DNA from: Parabacteroides timonensis
GTDB lineage: Bacteria; Bacteroidota; Bacteroidia; Bacteroidales; Tannerellaceae
Reading direction: 5' to 3'
NCBI RefSeq assembly: GCF_900128505.1
Contig: NZ_LT669941.1
Location: 917,526 to 981,525, forward strand
Length of the DNA stretch: 64,000 bases
Below, one piece after another: positions 8,899 through 17,102 of the stretch (positions within the stretch are counted from its first letter, which is position 1; every line of letters starts with the position of its first letter). The notes under the pieces are model-generated. The model had not been told where the DNA came from. It was given only the letters and a program-made list of their open reading frames with translations, and ran no database searches. The position numbers and the translations under genes were made by a program.

Positions 8899-9915
8899 TT
8901 AAGAGAACAATTTTACTTTTCTGAAAATACGGTTCTTCCTGTCTAATGTAAGGAAGTCAGCAATCAGCAGGATCAGTGCGATCCATGCCAAAGTCTGAAA
9001 TTGTTCGTTATATTCGGAATATACTTTACTGTCTAATTCCGACTTATTCATCTTCTCTATCTCCGTCTGCAATGCTTTCAATGCAGAGTTCGTGTTGTCG
9101 GCACGGACATACATACCATGTCCTGCTGCAGCAATCTCTTGACACATTTCTTCGCTCAACTTGGTGATAACGACGTTGCCGTCTTTATCCTTCATATAGT
9201 TGTTTGCTCCTACCGGAATAGGCGAACCTTTAGGGTCACCCATACCGACAATGTTGACATGAATATTTTTTTCCGCAGCAGCGGCAGCCGCTTTTACGGC
9301 ATCGCCCTCATGGTTCTCACCGTCAGTTATCAGGATAATCGTCTTATCCGATGTTTCGCTCGGAGTAAACGAGCGCATAGCCAAATTAATAGCAGAACCG
9401 ATAGCCGTACCCTGGGTCGAAACCATCGACGGGTTGATGGATGACAAGAACATCTTCGCCGAAATATAATCGGAAGTGATCGGTAACTGGGTAAATGCAT
9501 CACCTGCAAAAACGATCAGCCCCATCTTGTCATCTTTAAATCCATCCGTCAGTTTCGACAACATCTGTTTTGCCTTATCCAAACGGTTGGGCGAAACATC
9601 TTCGGCCAACATCGAATTAGAGACGTCCAGACAAACCATTATTTCGACGCCCTGACGTTTTACGGTTTCCAGTTTAGAACCAAATTGCGGCCCCGCAATA
9701 ACAAAGATAACCATTGTAATGGCTCCGAACAATAGCCAAAACTTCAGATGCTGGCGTTTCGGAGATACCTCCGGCATCAACTCTGCCAGCAATTCGGGAT
9801 TACCATATTTCTTTATTGCTTTTTTCTTCAGGATCATTGCATACACATAGAATGCAATAAGTACCGGAAGGATAAAAAGCAAGTACAAAAAGTCCGGATG
9901 TGCAAAACGAAACAT
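8899..9915 (-). CDS. batB: BatB, membrane-anchored VWA protein, 338 aa
   Basis: Two N-terminal hydrophobic helices (FLYLLFILPVLIAFYVYAMI and FWLLFGAITMVIFVIAGPQF) precede a von Willebrand A domain. Its intact MIDAS motif is DVSNSMLAED, with the downstream Thr in STQGTAIG and Asp in ITDGENHEGD. A C-terminal helix (LAWIALILLIADFLTL) completes the family topology. The VWA domain binds a divalent cation and mediates protein-protein contacts on the periplasmic side. It follows batA by 12 nt. The name rests on operon order and closeness to BatA. Confidence 0.9.
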   Translation of the reverse strand: MFRFAHPDFLYLLFILPVLIAFYVYAMILKKKAIKKYGNPELLAELMPEVSPKRQHLKFWLLFGAITMVIFVIAGPQFGSKLETVKRQGVEIMVCLDVSNSMLAEDVSPNRLDKAKQMLSKLTDGFKDDKMGLIVFAGDAFTQLPITSDYISAKMFLSSINPSMVSTQGTAIGSAINLAMRSFTPSETSDKTIILITDGENHEGDAVKAAAAAAEKNIHVNIVGMGDPKGSPIPVGANNYMKDKDGNVVITKLSEEMCQEIAAAGHGMYVRADNTNSALKALQTEIEKMNKSELDSKVYSEYNEQFQTLAWIALILLIADFLTLDRKNRIFRKVKLFS

Positions 9916-9927
9916 AAGCCTTTATAT

Positions 9928-10914
9928 TTACGGTATATTTCTTAACAATGTATTTCTCAATAAAATCTCAACCAGAAGCAACGCGAATAACAACAGAGCC
10001 CAGTTCTTATATTCTTCCTGTTTCTTGCTGTATTGCTGTACGCTGATCTTGGTCTTTTCCATTTTGTCGATCTCTGAATAAATCTCCTTCAGGCTGGTAT
10101 TATCCGTTGCACGGAAATACTGTCCGCCGGTTGTTGCCGCGATCTGCTTTAATGTCGGCTCGTCGATCTCGACAGGAACATCCTGGTATTGTATACCGAA
10201 TGCTGTCTGGAAAGGATAAGGAGCCATGCCCTTTGTCCCTACACCGATTGCATACACGCGGATACCGAATGTCTTGGCAATTTCGGCTGCCGTAACAGGG
10301 GCAATTTCACCGGCATTGTTCACACCGTCGGTAAGCAGAATGATCACTTTCGATTTGGCCTGGCTGTCTTTAATACGGCTCACCGCATTGGCTAGTCCCA
10401 AACCAATTGCTGTTCCATCCTGGATAATACCCGGCTGAACATCCTTAAAGAGATTCAACAATACAGTATGGTCGGTAGTAAGCGGACACTGCGTAAAACT
10501 CTCAGCCGCAAATACAACCAGTCCGATATTATCGTTAGGACGGCCATTGATGAAAGAAGCGGCCACATCTTTGGATGCTTCCAAACGGTTCGGCTTCAGG
10601 TCCTGTGCCAACATACTACTCGAGATATCCATTGCCATCACAATATCAATACCTTCCGTAGAAGTATTCTGCCAACTGTTTGTAGACTGCGGACGTGCCA
10701 GTATAATAATAAGTACTGCTACTGCCGCCATTCTCAGGATAAAAGGGACATGCCTCAGATACACCTTCCAGGAAGTTGTTCCCGGTGCATCGAATGCTTC
10801 CGAAGATGATACCTGCAAACTTGCCTGACTTTTACAGAGCTTCCAGATATACCATCCTATCATCGGGATAAGCAGCAATAACAAATACAGATATGTAGGA
10901 TTTGCAAATACCAT
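9928..10914 (-). CDS. batA: BatA, membrane-anchored VWA protein, 328 aa
   Basis: The topology is the same as its neighbour: N-terminal helices (YLYLLLLLIPMIGWYIW and VPFILRMAAVAVLIIILARP), a VWA domain with MIDAS DISSSMLAQD, the Thr loop IQDGTAIGLG and LLTDGVNNAGE, and a last transmembrane helix near residue 310. It is the first of the two VWA genes, immediately after an Ig-like membrane protein (1-nt gap), as in the Bacteroides fragilis bat cluster. It probably forms a heteromer with BatB in the inner membrane, loaded or remodelled by the MoxR ATPase encoded at the operon start (inference from the MoxR-VWA partnership). Confidence 0.9.
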   Translation of the reverse strand: MVFANPTYLYLLLLLIPMIGWYIWKLCKSQASLQVSSSEAFDAPGTTSWKVYLRHVPFILRMAAVAVLIIILARPQSTNSWQNTSTEGIDIVMAMDISSSMLAQDLKPNRLEASKDVAASFINGRPNDNIGLVVFAAESFTQCPLTTDHTVLLNLFKDVQPGIIQDGTAIGLGLANAVSRIKDSQAKSKVIILLTDGVNNAGEIAPVTAAEIAKTFGIRVYAIGVGTKGMAPYPFQTAFGIQYQDVPVEIDEPTLKQIAATTGGQYFRATDNTSLKEIYSEIDKMEKTKISVQQYSKKQEEYKNWALLLFALLLVEILLRNTLLRNIP

Positions 10915-10915
10915 T

Positions 10916-11914
10916 TTATTCTTTTGTTATATTTGAATCGTTAGTATCAGTTGCCTCTTTCTCTTCTGTTTCCGGAGTTACAACTTCTTCAATCTTAGTC
11001 TGGTTGATGAAGAGATAGGCATTCATCAAACTCAGGTCGTTTTCATCCGGTAGCGGGTTCATCTTCGCGAACTTCACATAATCGGACAAATTCAATATTT
11101 GTTTCAGATTTTCAAATACGGAATCAGCGTCATGTTGCTTACGGATAATATCAAGAATTTCACCGGAAGTCATTTCCATTGCGTTGATATCGAAACGTTC
11201 TACGATATAGCGACGCAATGTTTCCGTGATCAATGTGTAATACTCTTTATTACGACCCTGCTGCCACAGCTTCTGCTGTTTGATCTCATCCAATTCCTTA
11301 ATAGCCTGTTCGTGAGGCGGAAGCTTGGGTTCCGGTTTCTTAAACGGAATAAGGGATTGTTTGTTACGCAAGCGCTTGATAATGTATGCAATCACACAGA
11401 TCAGGAAAAGAGCCAGTAAAATGCCGTAGATTATCGGATAATAATCAGCCAGCACGAAAGGCGGTTTCCAGATATCTTTTATATCATAGAACTCTTCCGG
11501 TTTGTCTACATTCACAGGAATGGTCGACACTTTCAACGCAATCTGGTTCGAATAAATAGTATCTACTCCGTCTATCACTTTGAACGGGGGCAACAGATAC
11601 AGTGAAGAGTCGAAAGAAGTGACCAGAATATCCTGCTTGATCAACAGGCGGTCATTCTCGATCACTGACGAATCGGCCTTCGAAAGTTCGAGCACCTCTA
11701 CCCCACGCATCAGTGTGTCGCCCGGTATCACGATCTGAACCGGCTTATCCTTATCTGTCGTAACCGTCAAATGTAAAACAGTCTGTTCTCCGATCAGAAT
11801 GGCAGCAGAATCGACCTTTACATCGATTAAGGTCTGCTGCGCAAACATCTTCCCTCCTGCCAGCAAAAACAGGAGAAGGAACAGAAAGCTTTTATTTATA
11901 AATTTCTTTTGCAT
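10916..11914 (-). CDS. bat-operon membrane protein, DUF4381-like, 332 aa
   Basis: The signal peptide ends at about residue 25 (KMFAQ). An Ig-like periplasmic domain (about 28-135), one transmembrane helix (159-179) and a cytoplasmic domain follow. The cytoplasmic part reads HEQAIKELDEIKQQKLWQQG and YYTLITETLRRYIVERFDI, the pattern of the helical DUF4381-type domain that also recurs in BatD tails. Such genes sit between the DUF58 gene and batA in Bacteroidetes and are usually left unnamed. A structural role in the MoxR-Bat complex is inferred from position and topology only. It is spaced 2 nt from the DUF58 gene. Confidence 0.75.
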   Translation of the reverse strand: MQKKFINKSFLFLLLFLLAGGKMFAQQTLIDVKVDSAAILIGEQTVLHLTVTTDKDKPVQIVIPGDTLMRGVEVLELSKADSSVIENDRLLIKQDILVTSFDSSLYLLPPFKVIDGVDTIYSNQIALKVSTIPVNVDKPEEFYDIKDIWKPPFVLADYYPIIYGILLALFLICVIAYIIKRLRNKQSLIPFKKPEPKLPPHEQAIKELDEIKQQKLWQQGRNKEYYTLITETLRRYIVERFDINAMEMTSGEILDIIRKQHDADSVFENLKQILNLSDYVKFAKMNPLPDENDLSLMNAYLFINQTKIEEVVTPETEEKEATDTNDSNITKE

Positions 11915-11916
11915 GC

Positions 11917-12786
11917 TTAATTACGTTTATCAAAAAGAGCAATCAGAGCTTTCACATAATCATCTTCCGTACGAATAGAAACGGAGTCGACCCGGCATTT
12001 CTTGAACGAATCGTTCATGGCAGCCTGCCTGCGATCCCACCATTCTTTATAAGCCTCGCGTACACGGGCCGAAGAACTGTCGATCCAACGTTCTGCTCCA
12101 GTTTCTGCATCCTTCACTTTCATTAATCCGACTGACGGCAGTTCTGTCTCACGACGATCGTACACCTGGATAGCCACAACATCGTGTTTACGGTTGGCTA
12201 TTGTCAGCGCATCTTTAAAACCACCTTTATCGATAAAGTCGGATATCAGGAAGGTCGTACAACGTTTCTTTATGGCGTTAGTCAGAAATTTCAATACCTG
12301 GCTGACATCGGTCTTCGTATCCTGAGGCTGGAAGTCGATCAGTTCGCGAATGATATAAAGAATATGTTTTTTCCCCTTCTGAGGCGGAATAAATTTCTCG
12401 ATCTTATCAGAGAAGAAAACCACACCGATCTTATCGTTATTCTGTATGGCAGAAAACGCCAGTGTAGCTGCAATCTCCGTAATAACCTCTTTCTTCATTA
12501 CGTTCACGGAACCAAAGTCTCTACTGCCGGATACGTCGATCAGCAACATCACGGTCAGTTCGCGCTCTTCTTCGAACACCTTTATATAAGGGCGTACGTA
12601 GCGGGCGGTCACGTTCCAGTCGATATCGCGGATATCGTCGCCGTATTGATACTCGCGCACTTCGCTAAACGCCATACCACGGCCCTTGAAAGCCGAATGG
12701 TATTGTCCCGCAAAAATATTGCGAGACAAGCCGCGAGTCTTTATCTCAATTCGACGAACTTTTTTTAATAGTTCACTTGTTTCCAT
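11917..12786 (-). CDS. DUF58 (VWA-like) protein, 289 aa
   Basis: The DUF58 signature is present: FAGQYHSAFKGRGMAFSEVR, YQYGDDIRDIDWNVTARY and VFEEERELTVMLLIDVSGS (MIDAS-like DVSGS). Cytoplasmic DUF58 proteins nearly always pair with MoxR AAA+ ATPases, and moxR is the preceding gene here. A 127-nt gap separates the two and carries a hairpin (12848-12885) that may tune downstream expression. It probably acts as the substrate-binding partner of the MoxR chaperone in the bat system. Confidence 0.88.
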   Translation of the reverse strand: METSELLKKVRRIEIKTRGLSRNIFAGQYHSAFKGRGMAFSEVREYQYGDDIRDIDWNVTARYVRPYIKVFEEERELTVMLLIDVSGSRDFGSVNVMKKEVITEIAATLAFSAIQNNDKIGVVFFSDKIEKFIPPQKGKKHILYIIRELIDFQPQDTKTDVSQVLKFLTNAIKKRCTTFLISDFIDKGGFKDALTIANRKHDVVAIQVYDRRETELPSVGLMKVKDAETGAERWIDSSSARVREAYKEWWDRRQAAMNDSFKKCRVDSVSIRTEDDYVKALIALFDKRN

Positions 12787-12847
12787 CGTAATCCTTTTAA
12801 TTTTTTAATCACTATTCCTGGATTATTTCTTCCGACCGGAAAAAGTA

Positions 12848-12885
12848 TTCCTTCCGGGAGAAAAGTCAATTGCATTCGGAAGGAA
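12848..12885 (-). promoter_or_regulatory. hairpin between moxR and the DUF58 gene
   Basis: Nine-nt arms TTCCTTCCG and CGGAAGGAA with a 20-nt loop lie in the only long gap inside the bat operon. No strong T-run follows on the minus strand, so attenuation or mRNA stabilisation is more likely than full termination (inference). Confidence 0.45.
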
Positions 12886-12913
12886 TTTTATTTCCTCTCG
12901 GATGGGATTAAAA

Positions 12914-13909
12914 TTAAGGCACTTCTACCTTATTAAGGATTTCACTGATCACCTCTTCGGAGGTCAGGTTGTTTGCTTCCGCTTCATAGCTCAGACCAAT
13001 ACGGTGACGCATCACGTCGTGGCATACGGCACGGATATCTTCCGGGATCACATAGCCTCTGCGTTTGATAAATGCATAAGCGCGGGCAGCCAGTGCCAGG
13101 TTGATGGAAGCACGGGGAGATGCACCGAAAGCGATCATGTTCGACAAGTTTGCCAGTCCATGTTCCTGCGGGAAACGGGTTGCAAATACGATGTCGACGA
13201 TATAACGTTCGATCTTTTCGTCCAGATAGACTTCACGAACCACTTTGCGGGCTTCCAGTATTTCATTCTTTGTCAGGATCGGTTTGATATCCGGTTTCAC
13301 GCCTGAGATATTCTGACGGATGATCAACTTTTCTTCTTCTTTCTTCGGATAGTTGATAATCACCTTCAACATGAAACGGTCGACCTGTGCTTCAGGCAGC
13401 GGATAAGTACCTTCCTGCTCGATCGGATTCTGGGTTGCCATAACCAGGAAAGGTTCCGGCAATTTATAAGTATTTTCACTGATTGTCACCTGACGTTCCT
13501 GCATGGCTTCCAAAAGAGCACTCTGAACTTTAGCCGGAGCACGGTTTATTTCATCCGCCAACACAAAATTAGCGAAGACCGGGCCTTGTTTTACCTGAAA
13601 TTCTTCGCTTTTCTGACTGTAAATCATTGTACCGATCACATCGGCCGGCAGTAAGTCCGGGGTAAACTGTATACGACTGTATTTGGCATCGATCAGCGAC
13701 GCCAACGTTTTAATGGCAAGCGTCTTTGCCAATCCGGGAACCCCTTCCAGCAGGATATGCCCGTCGGAAAGCAGACCAATCAATAATGATTCCACCAAAT
13801 GCTTTTGTCCAACAATTACCTGGTCCATCCCCATCGTAATCATGTTTACAAACGAACTTTTACTCTCAATTCGCTCGTTCAACTCACGAATGTCTACTGT
13901 CTGACTCAT
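12914..13909 (-). CDS. MoxR-family AAA+ ATPase, 331 aa
   Basis: Walker A is GVPGLAKT (56-63) and Walker B is FVLADEIN (115-122). Sensor and arginine-finger regions follow (MATQNPIEQEGTYPLPEAQ, DRFMLKV). The C-terminal lid carries GASPRASINLALAARAYAFI, which is diagnostic for the MoxR/RavA clade. The length is typical. MoxR ATPases act as chaperones for VWA-domain proteins, and this one leads an operon with one DUF58 and two VWA genes. A promoter-like TAATTTTG box lies 52 nt upstream. It is the first gene of the operon. Confidence 0.93.
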   Translation of the reverse strand: MSQTVDIRELNERIESKSSFVNMITMGMDQVIVGQKHLVESLLIGLLSDGHILLEGVPGLAKTLAIKTLASLIDAKYSRIQFTPDLLPADVIGTMIYSQKSEEFQVKQGPVFANFVLADEINRAPAKVQSALLEAMQERQVTISENTYKLPEPFLVMATQNPIEQEGTYPLPEAQVDRFMLKVIINYPKKEEEKLIIRQNISGVKPDIKPILTKNEILEARKVVREVYLDEKIERYIVDIVFATRFPQEHGLANLSNMIAFGASPRASINLALAARAYAFIKRRGYVIPEDIRAVCHDVMRHRIGLSYEAEANNLTSEEVISEILNKVEVP

Positions 13910-13960
13910 AGATTTTCTTATTTATATTGTTATTGATTCTTGCTTGTTTTTATAGCTGCA

Positions 13961-13968
13961 CAAAATTA
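13961..13968 (-). promoter_or_regulatory. -7 box of the moxR-bat operon
   Basis: Minus-strand TAATTTTG fits TAnnTTTG and predicts a transcript start about 45 nt before the moxR ATG. The -33 element is not clear. Confidence 0.5.
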
Positions 13969-14064
13969 GAAATGTTAAATTCGTATTCTTCACTTTTGCA
14001 GTTAAATAATACTAACCCAACAACAACTATTTTGTTTTATTTTACTTAAAAGAGTGGAGTTTTG

Positions 14065-15309
14065 TTACAAATTTCCAGCCAGTATTTCCGTCTGGCGTGC
14101 AGCAGCTTTGTCTATTGAAGCACGACTATGTTTATCGATACCATACAACCTCGGAGCAGGTACCTGAATCTCAGTGCCAACCGGGATGTTATTAGGATCT
14201 TTAATCACTGCCTTATTATAATCATACAGATAGACCCAGAATATTTTGCTGCCATAATACTCCAGTGAGATCAGGGTCAAGCGGCTACCTGTTTCTATTT
14301 TTACTGTTGCCAACACCTCCGGGGTTTCTGCCGGTGCTTCGGGAGCTATTGCAGGTAATTCAGCTGTAATAGTATCTTTGTCTTCCTCGATTTCTGTATT
14401 AAGTTCTGGTTCCTGAAGTGTATCGACCGAAGCAACTGCCTGATCGGGTAAAGATCTACCAGTTAACGCTTTCGTCGGTATTTCAGGTCCTAAGAAAAAA
14501 CTCCGGTTAAGATACAGCAATGTACTACCGGCAACAATGATGCCAACAATGCCAGCCGCCACAACCCATTTTATCCAAGGAGAAGTAGACGGTTCTTCAT
14601 CTTCAAACTGATAATCGGTATCCGAGAAACCATTAGCCAAAGGAATCGGCATAGGTTCTTCTACCGGTTTTTCCGCAATAGGCTCTACTATTTCAGATGG
14701 TGAAGGCTTGCTTTCGAATGGTGGCTCCGGCTCAGCATCCGAAGTATCTTCCGACTGTATTTCTTCTGATTTAATCTCTTCCGGTATAATTTCCTCTTCT
14801 GACGATTCCGGCACTTCTGATGACTCAGCTATTTCTTCCTCTTTTTCATCTGTGTTTTCCGGAGCAGGTAGTACTTCCGGCTCTTCAACAGGTGAAGTGT
14901 TTTCCGGGATAATATCCTCTACCGATTCATCTTCGGCTTCTTTCTCTTCTATCTCCGCTGACACATCCAGATCTGTAAAATCTACGTTTTCATTCAACTC
15001 GGTCGTTTCAAAGAATGAAAATGGCTTATTTACTAATTCGCGCAACTCCTTATCAGGAAGAAAAGAGAACTTATAATGTGCCGGAATCAAAAAGCGTTCT
15101 CCTGTATTCACATGAATACTTTCCCGTTTCTCTACCAAAACAACTTTAAAGGAACCAAGTCCCTTCACTTTAGCTATCTTATCGGTAAAGACACCTTTTG
15201 ATACGATTGCAATAAATTCTCTTAGAAACAGTTCAGCACTGCTCCTGTCCTTTCCTGTACGTTCGGCTAATAAAGCAGCCAGATCTTGTATTGTCAGCCG
15301 ACTATTCAT
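14065..15309 (-). CDS. HU-domain membrane protein with LysM-like C-terminus, 414 aa
   Basis: Residues 1-95 form an HU/IHF-like DNA-binding fold (LTIQDLAALLAERTGKDRSS, KVKGLGSFKVVLVEKRESIH). A long acidic Glu/Pro/Ser linker (about 100-240) leads to one transmembrane helix (246-267). The C-terminus (about 334-386) resembles a LysM domain: VKIETGSRLTLISLEYYGSK then IPVGTEIQVP. The predicted topology puts the HU module in the cytoplasm and LysM in the periplasm, so the protein could tie the nucleoid to the cell wall (inference). Its start overlaps the end of a stand-alone HU gene by 8 nt, so the two are co-translated. Confidence 0.75.
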   Translation of the reverse strand: MNSRLTIQDLAALLAERTGKDRSSAELFLREFIAIVSKGVFTDKIAKVKGLGSFKVVLVEKRESIHVNTGERFLIPAHYKFSFLPDKELRELVNKPFSFFETTELNENVDFTDLDVSAEIEEKEAEDESVEDIIPENTSPVEEPEVLPAPENTDEKEEEIAESSEVPESSEEEIIPEEIKSEEIQSEDTSDAEPEPPFESKPSPSEIVEPIAEKPVEEPMPIPLANGFSDTDYQFEDEEPSTSPWIKWVVAAGIVGIIVAGSTLLYLNRSFFLGPEIPTKALTGRSLPDQAVASVDTLQEPELNTEIEEDKDTITAELPAIAPEAPAETPEVLATVKIETGSRLTLISLEYYGSKIFWVYLYDYNKAVIKDPNNIPVGTEIQVPAPRLYGIDKHSRASIDKAAARQTEILAGNL

Positions 15310-15592
15310 TGTCGCTTAATTCTTTTAGTTTAGATTTGATGGTAGCTCCCGGTTTAAATACCGGAACGAGCTTGGGAGGTACCAGATAACGTTTTCCATT
15401 TGCCGGATTGACAGAGATGCGTTCTGCCTTCTTCTTTATCTCAAACAGGCCTAATCCTTGCAAATAAATAGCATCATTATCTACCAGCTTCGAACCAACC
15501 ACAGAGCTAAAAGCAGACAGCATTTCGGTTACTTCCTGTGCAGTCCACCCCAGTTTTGCAGACAACTCTGTTATTAGCTCCTTGTTTTTCAT
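15302..15592 (-). CDS. HU-family DNA-binding protein, 96 aa
   Basis: The product starts MKNKELITELSAKLGWTAQE and contains the HU beta-arm region (LQGLGLFEIKKKAERISVNP, then NGKRYLVPPKLVPVF with the intercalating-proline context). The ATG at 15592 is preferred: it has GAGG five nt upstream and gives the normal HU length. A TTG 19 codons upstream is the only in-frame alternative. The gene overlaps the HU-TM-LysM gene, which suggests the two HU modules may heterodimerise (inference). Confidence 0.85.
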   Translation of the reverse strand: MKNKELITELSAKLGWTAQEVTEMLSAFSSVVGSKLVDNDAIYLQGLGLFEIKKKAERISVNPANGKRYLVPPKLVPVFKPGATIKSKLKELSDNE

Positions 15593-15669
15593 ACTTACCT
15601 CATCAATAGATTCAGCAGCGATATTAGTTATTTTTTTGTAAACAGACAAACTTATTAATGGTTTTTATA

Positions 15670-16968
15670 TCAAAGAAACACTTTTCCGTAAAGGTCAAAA
15701 GCCTGTGATTCTTCGATAATTACGTTATAAAACTCTCCTGGATTTAGCGATAGTTGTTTAAAAACAACAACTTCCGGATCGACCTCCGGAGAGTCGAATT
15801 CGGTACGTCCGATATAACAATCTTCTTCCTCCCGGTCGATTATAATTTTAAAGGTTTGGCCTACTTTGGCCTCATTTATCTCGTTAGAGATCCTTTCTTG
15901 TATCCGCATCAGGTAGTCTAAACGTTCCTGTTTAACTTCATCGGAGATATCATCCGTATAATTCTTGAATGAATAAGTTCCTTCTTCATGACTGTAAGCA
16001 AAAGCACCCATACGTTCGAAACGCGCTTTCTTTACAAATTCGACCAATTCCTCGAAGTCCTGCTCCGTTTCACCCGGATGTCCCACCATTAATGTCGTTC
16101 GGAGATGGATGCCCGGAACTTCTTTCCGGATACGTTCAATCAATGCGTATGTTTCTTCCTTCGTGATATTACGACGCATCTTCTGTAACATATTGTCGCT
16201 GATATGTTGCAAAGCGATATCCAGATATTTACAAACATTATCACGCTCACGCATCACCCGCAACAGATCATAAGGGAAATGGGAAGGATAGCCATAATGC
16301 AAACGAATCCATTCTACTCCGGGGATATCCGAAATACGTTCAACCAGTTCGGGTAATGCATATCTTTTATATATATCCAACCCGTAATAAGTCAGATCTT
16401 GGGCGATAACCTGAAATTCCTTTACACCTTGTGCAACAAGCAGACGTACCTCCTCTTCTATCTGTTCCATCGGGATGGATTGATAGTGCCCGGTACTAAT
16501 AGGAATGGCGCAATAGGAACAGATACGATTACATCCTTCTGCAATTTTTAGGAAAGCATAATGTTTCGGGGTGGTCAACACACGGTCGGAAGCTAATTCA
16601 CGATGATAGGATTTGCCGATATCGGATATGAGTTCCTTCCAGTTGAACTTTCCGTAAAAATGGTCTACTTCGGGTAACTCCTGCTTCATTTCTTCCAAGA
16701 AACGCTCGGTAAGACATCCCATCACATATAATTGACCGATCTTTCCTTTCTTCTTAGCTTCACCCAATTCCAGGATCATATTGATCGATTCTTCCTGGGC
16801 ATCACCGATAAAACCGCAGGTATTTACCACAACGATCTCTCCGTTTATCTTATGTGGGTCATGTTCAACTGTATAACCGTTTGCGACAAACTGACGCATC
16901 AACTGCTCCGAGTCAACCAGGTTTTTCGAACAGCCCAGCGTGATAATATCTACTTTATTTTTTCTCAT
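15670..16968 (-). CDS. rimO: ribosomal protein S12 methylthiotransferase RimO, 432 aa
   Basis: The N-terminal MTTase domain has conserved cysteines in TLGCSKNLVDSEQL, NTCGFI and MGCLTERF. The radical SAM core has CNRICSYCAIP (CxxxCxxC), and a TRAM-like C-terminal domain starts near VGQTFKIIIDREEEDCYIGR. RimO methylthiolates an aspartate (Asp88 in the Escherichia coli numbering) of S12 using two 4Fe-4S clusters. The ATG at 16968 (MRKNKVDIITLGCSKN) gives the family length; the frame is open 31 codons further upstream only because it runs through a palindromic repeat. Probably downstream of ftsY, with that repeat in between. Confidence 0.95.
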   Translation of the reverse strand: MRKNKVDIITLGCSKNLVDSEQLMRQFVANGYTVEHDPHKINGEIVVVNTCGFIGDAQEESINMILELGEAKKKGKIGQLYVMGCLTERFLEEMKQELPEVDHFYGKFNWKELISDIGKSYHRELASDRVLTTPKHYAFLKIAEGCNRICSYCAIPISTGHYQSIPMEQIEEEVRLLVAQGVKEFQVIAQDLTYYGLDIYKRYALPELVERISDIPGVEWIRLHYGYPSHFPYDLLRVMRERDNVCKYLDIALQHISDNMLQKMRRNITKEETYALIERIRKEVPGIHLRTTLMVGHPGETEQDFEELVEFVKKARFERMGAFAYSHEEGTYSFKNYTDDISDEVKQERLDYLMRIQERISNEINEAKVGQTFKIIIDREEEDCYIGRTEFDSPEVDPEVVVFKQLSLNPGEFYNVIIEESQAFDLYGKVFL

Positions 16969-16987
16969 CTTATCTATTACGAACAAA

Positions 16988-17095
16988 GAGTAACTAATTC
17001 CCCTCTTGAGAGGGGGAAGGGGGTGTGTAAAATCAGTATCAAACACGCTATAATCACACACACCCTGCCCCCTCTCAAGAGGGGAAAAGTTACTC
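16988..17095. repeat. large inverted repeat between ftsY and rimO
   Basis: Arms of about 40 nt (16988-17028 and 17055-17095) are near-perfect inverted copies around a 26-nt centre. Each carries CCCCTCTTGAGAGGGGG, itself a palindrome, followed by a GGGTGTGT tract. The element is G/C-rich compared with its AT-rich surroundings and looks like a dispersed palindromic intergenic repeat. It lies in the leader of rimO and could form a long hairpin in the ftsY-rimO mRNA. Confidence 0.7.
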
Positions 17096-17102
17096 TTAAA
17101 TA

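Noticed and set aside
14708..15076. 122-aa Ser-rich frame opposite the HU-LysM protein
   Set aside because: It is the antisense of the Glu/Ser-rich acidic linker; no independent signals.
15593..15649. Longer HU protein starting at a TTG
   Set aside because: The ATG at 15592 has a GAGG at good spacing and gives the usual HU length; the extension adds nothing recognisable.
16969..17061. 31-codon N-terminal extension of rimO
   Set aside because: It is translated from the palindromic repeat (PLPPLKRG), has no homology to the MTTase domain, and an ATG at 16968 gives the standard length.
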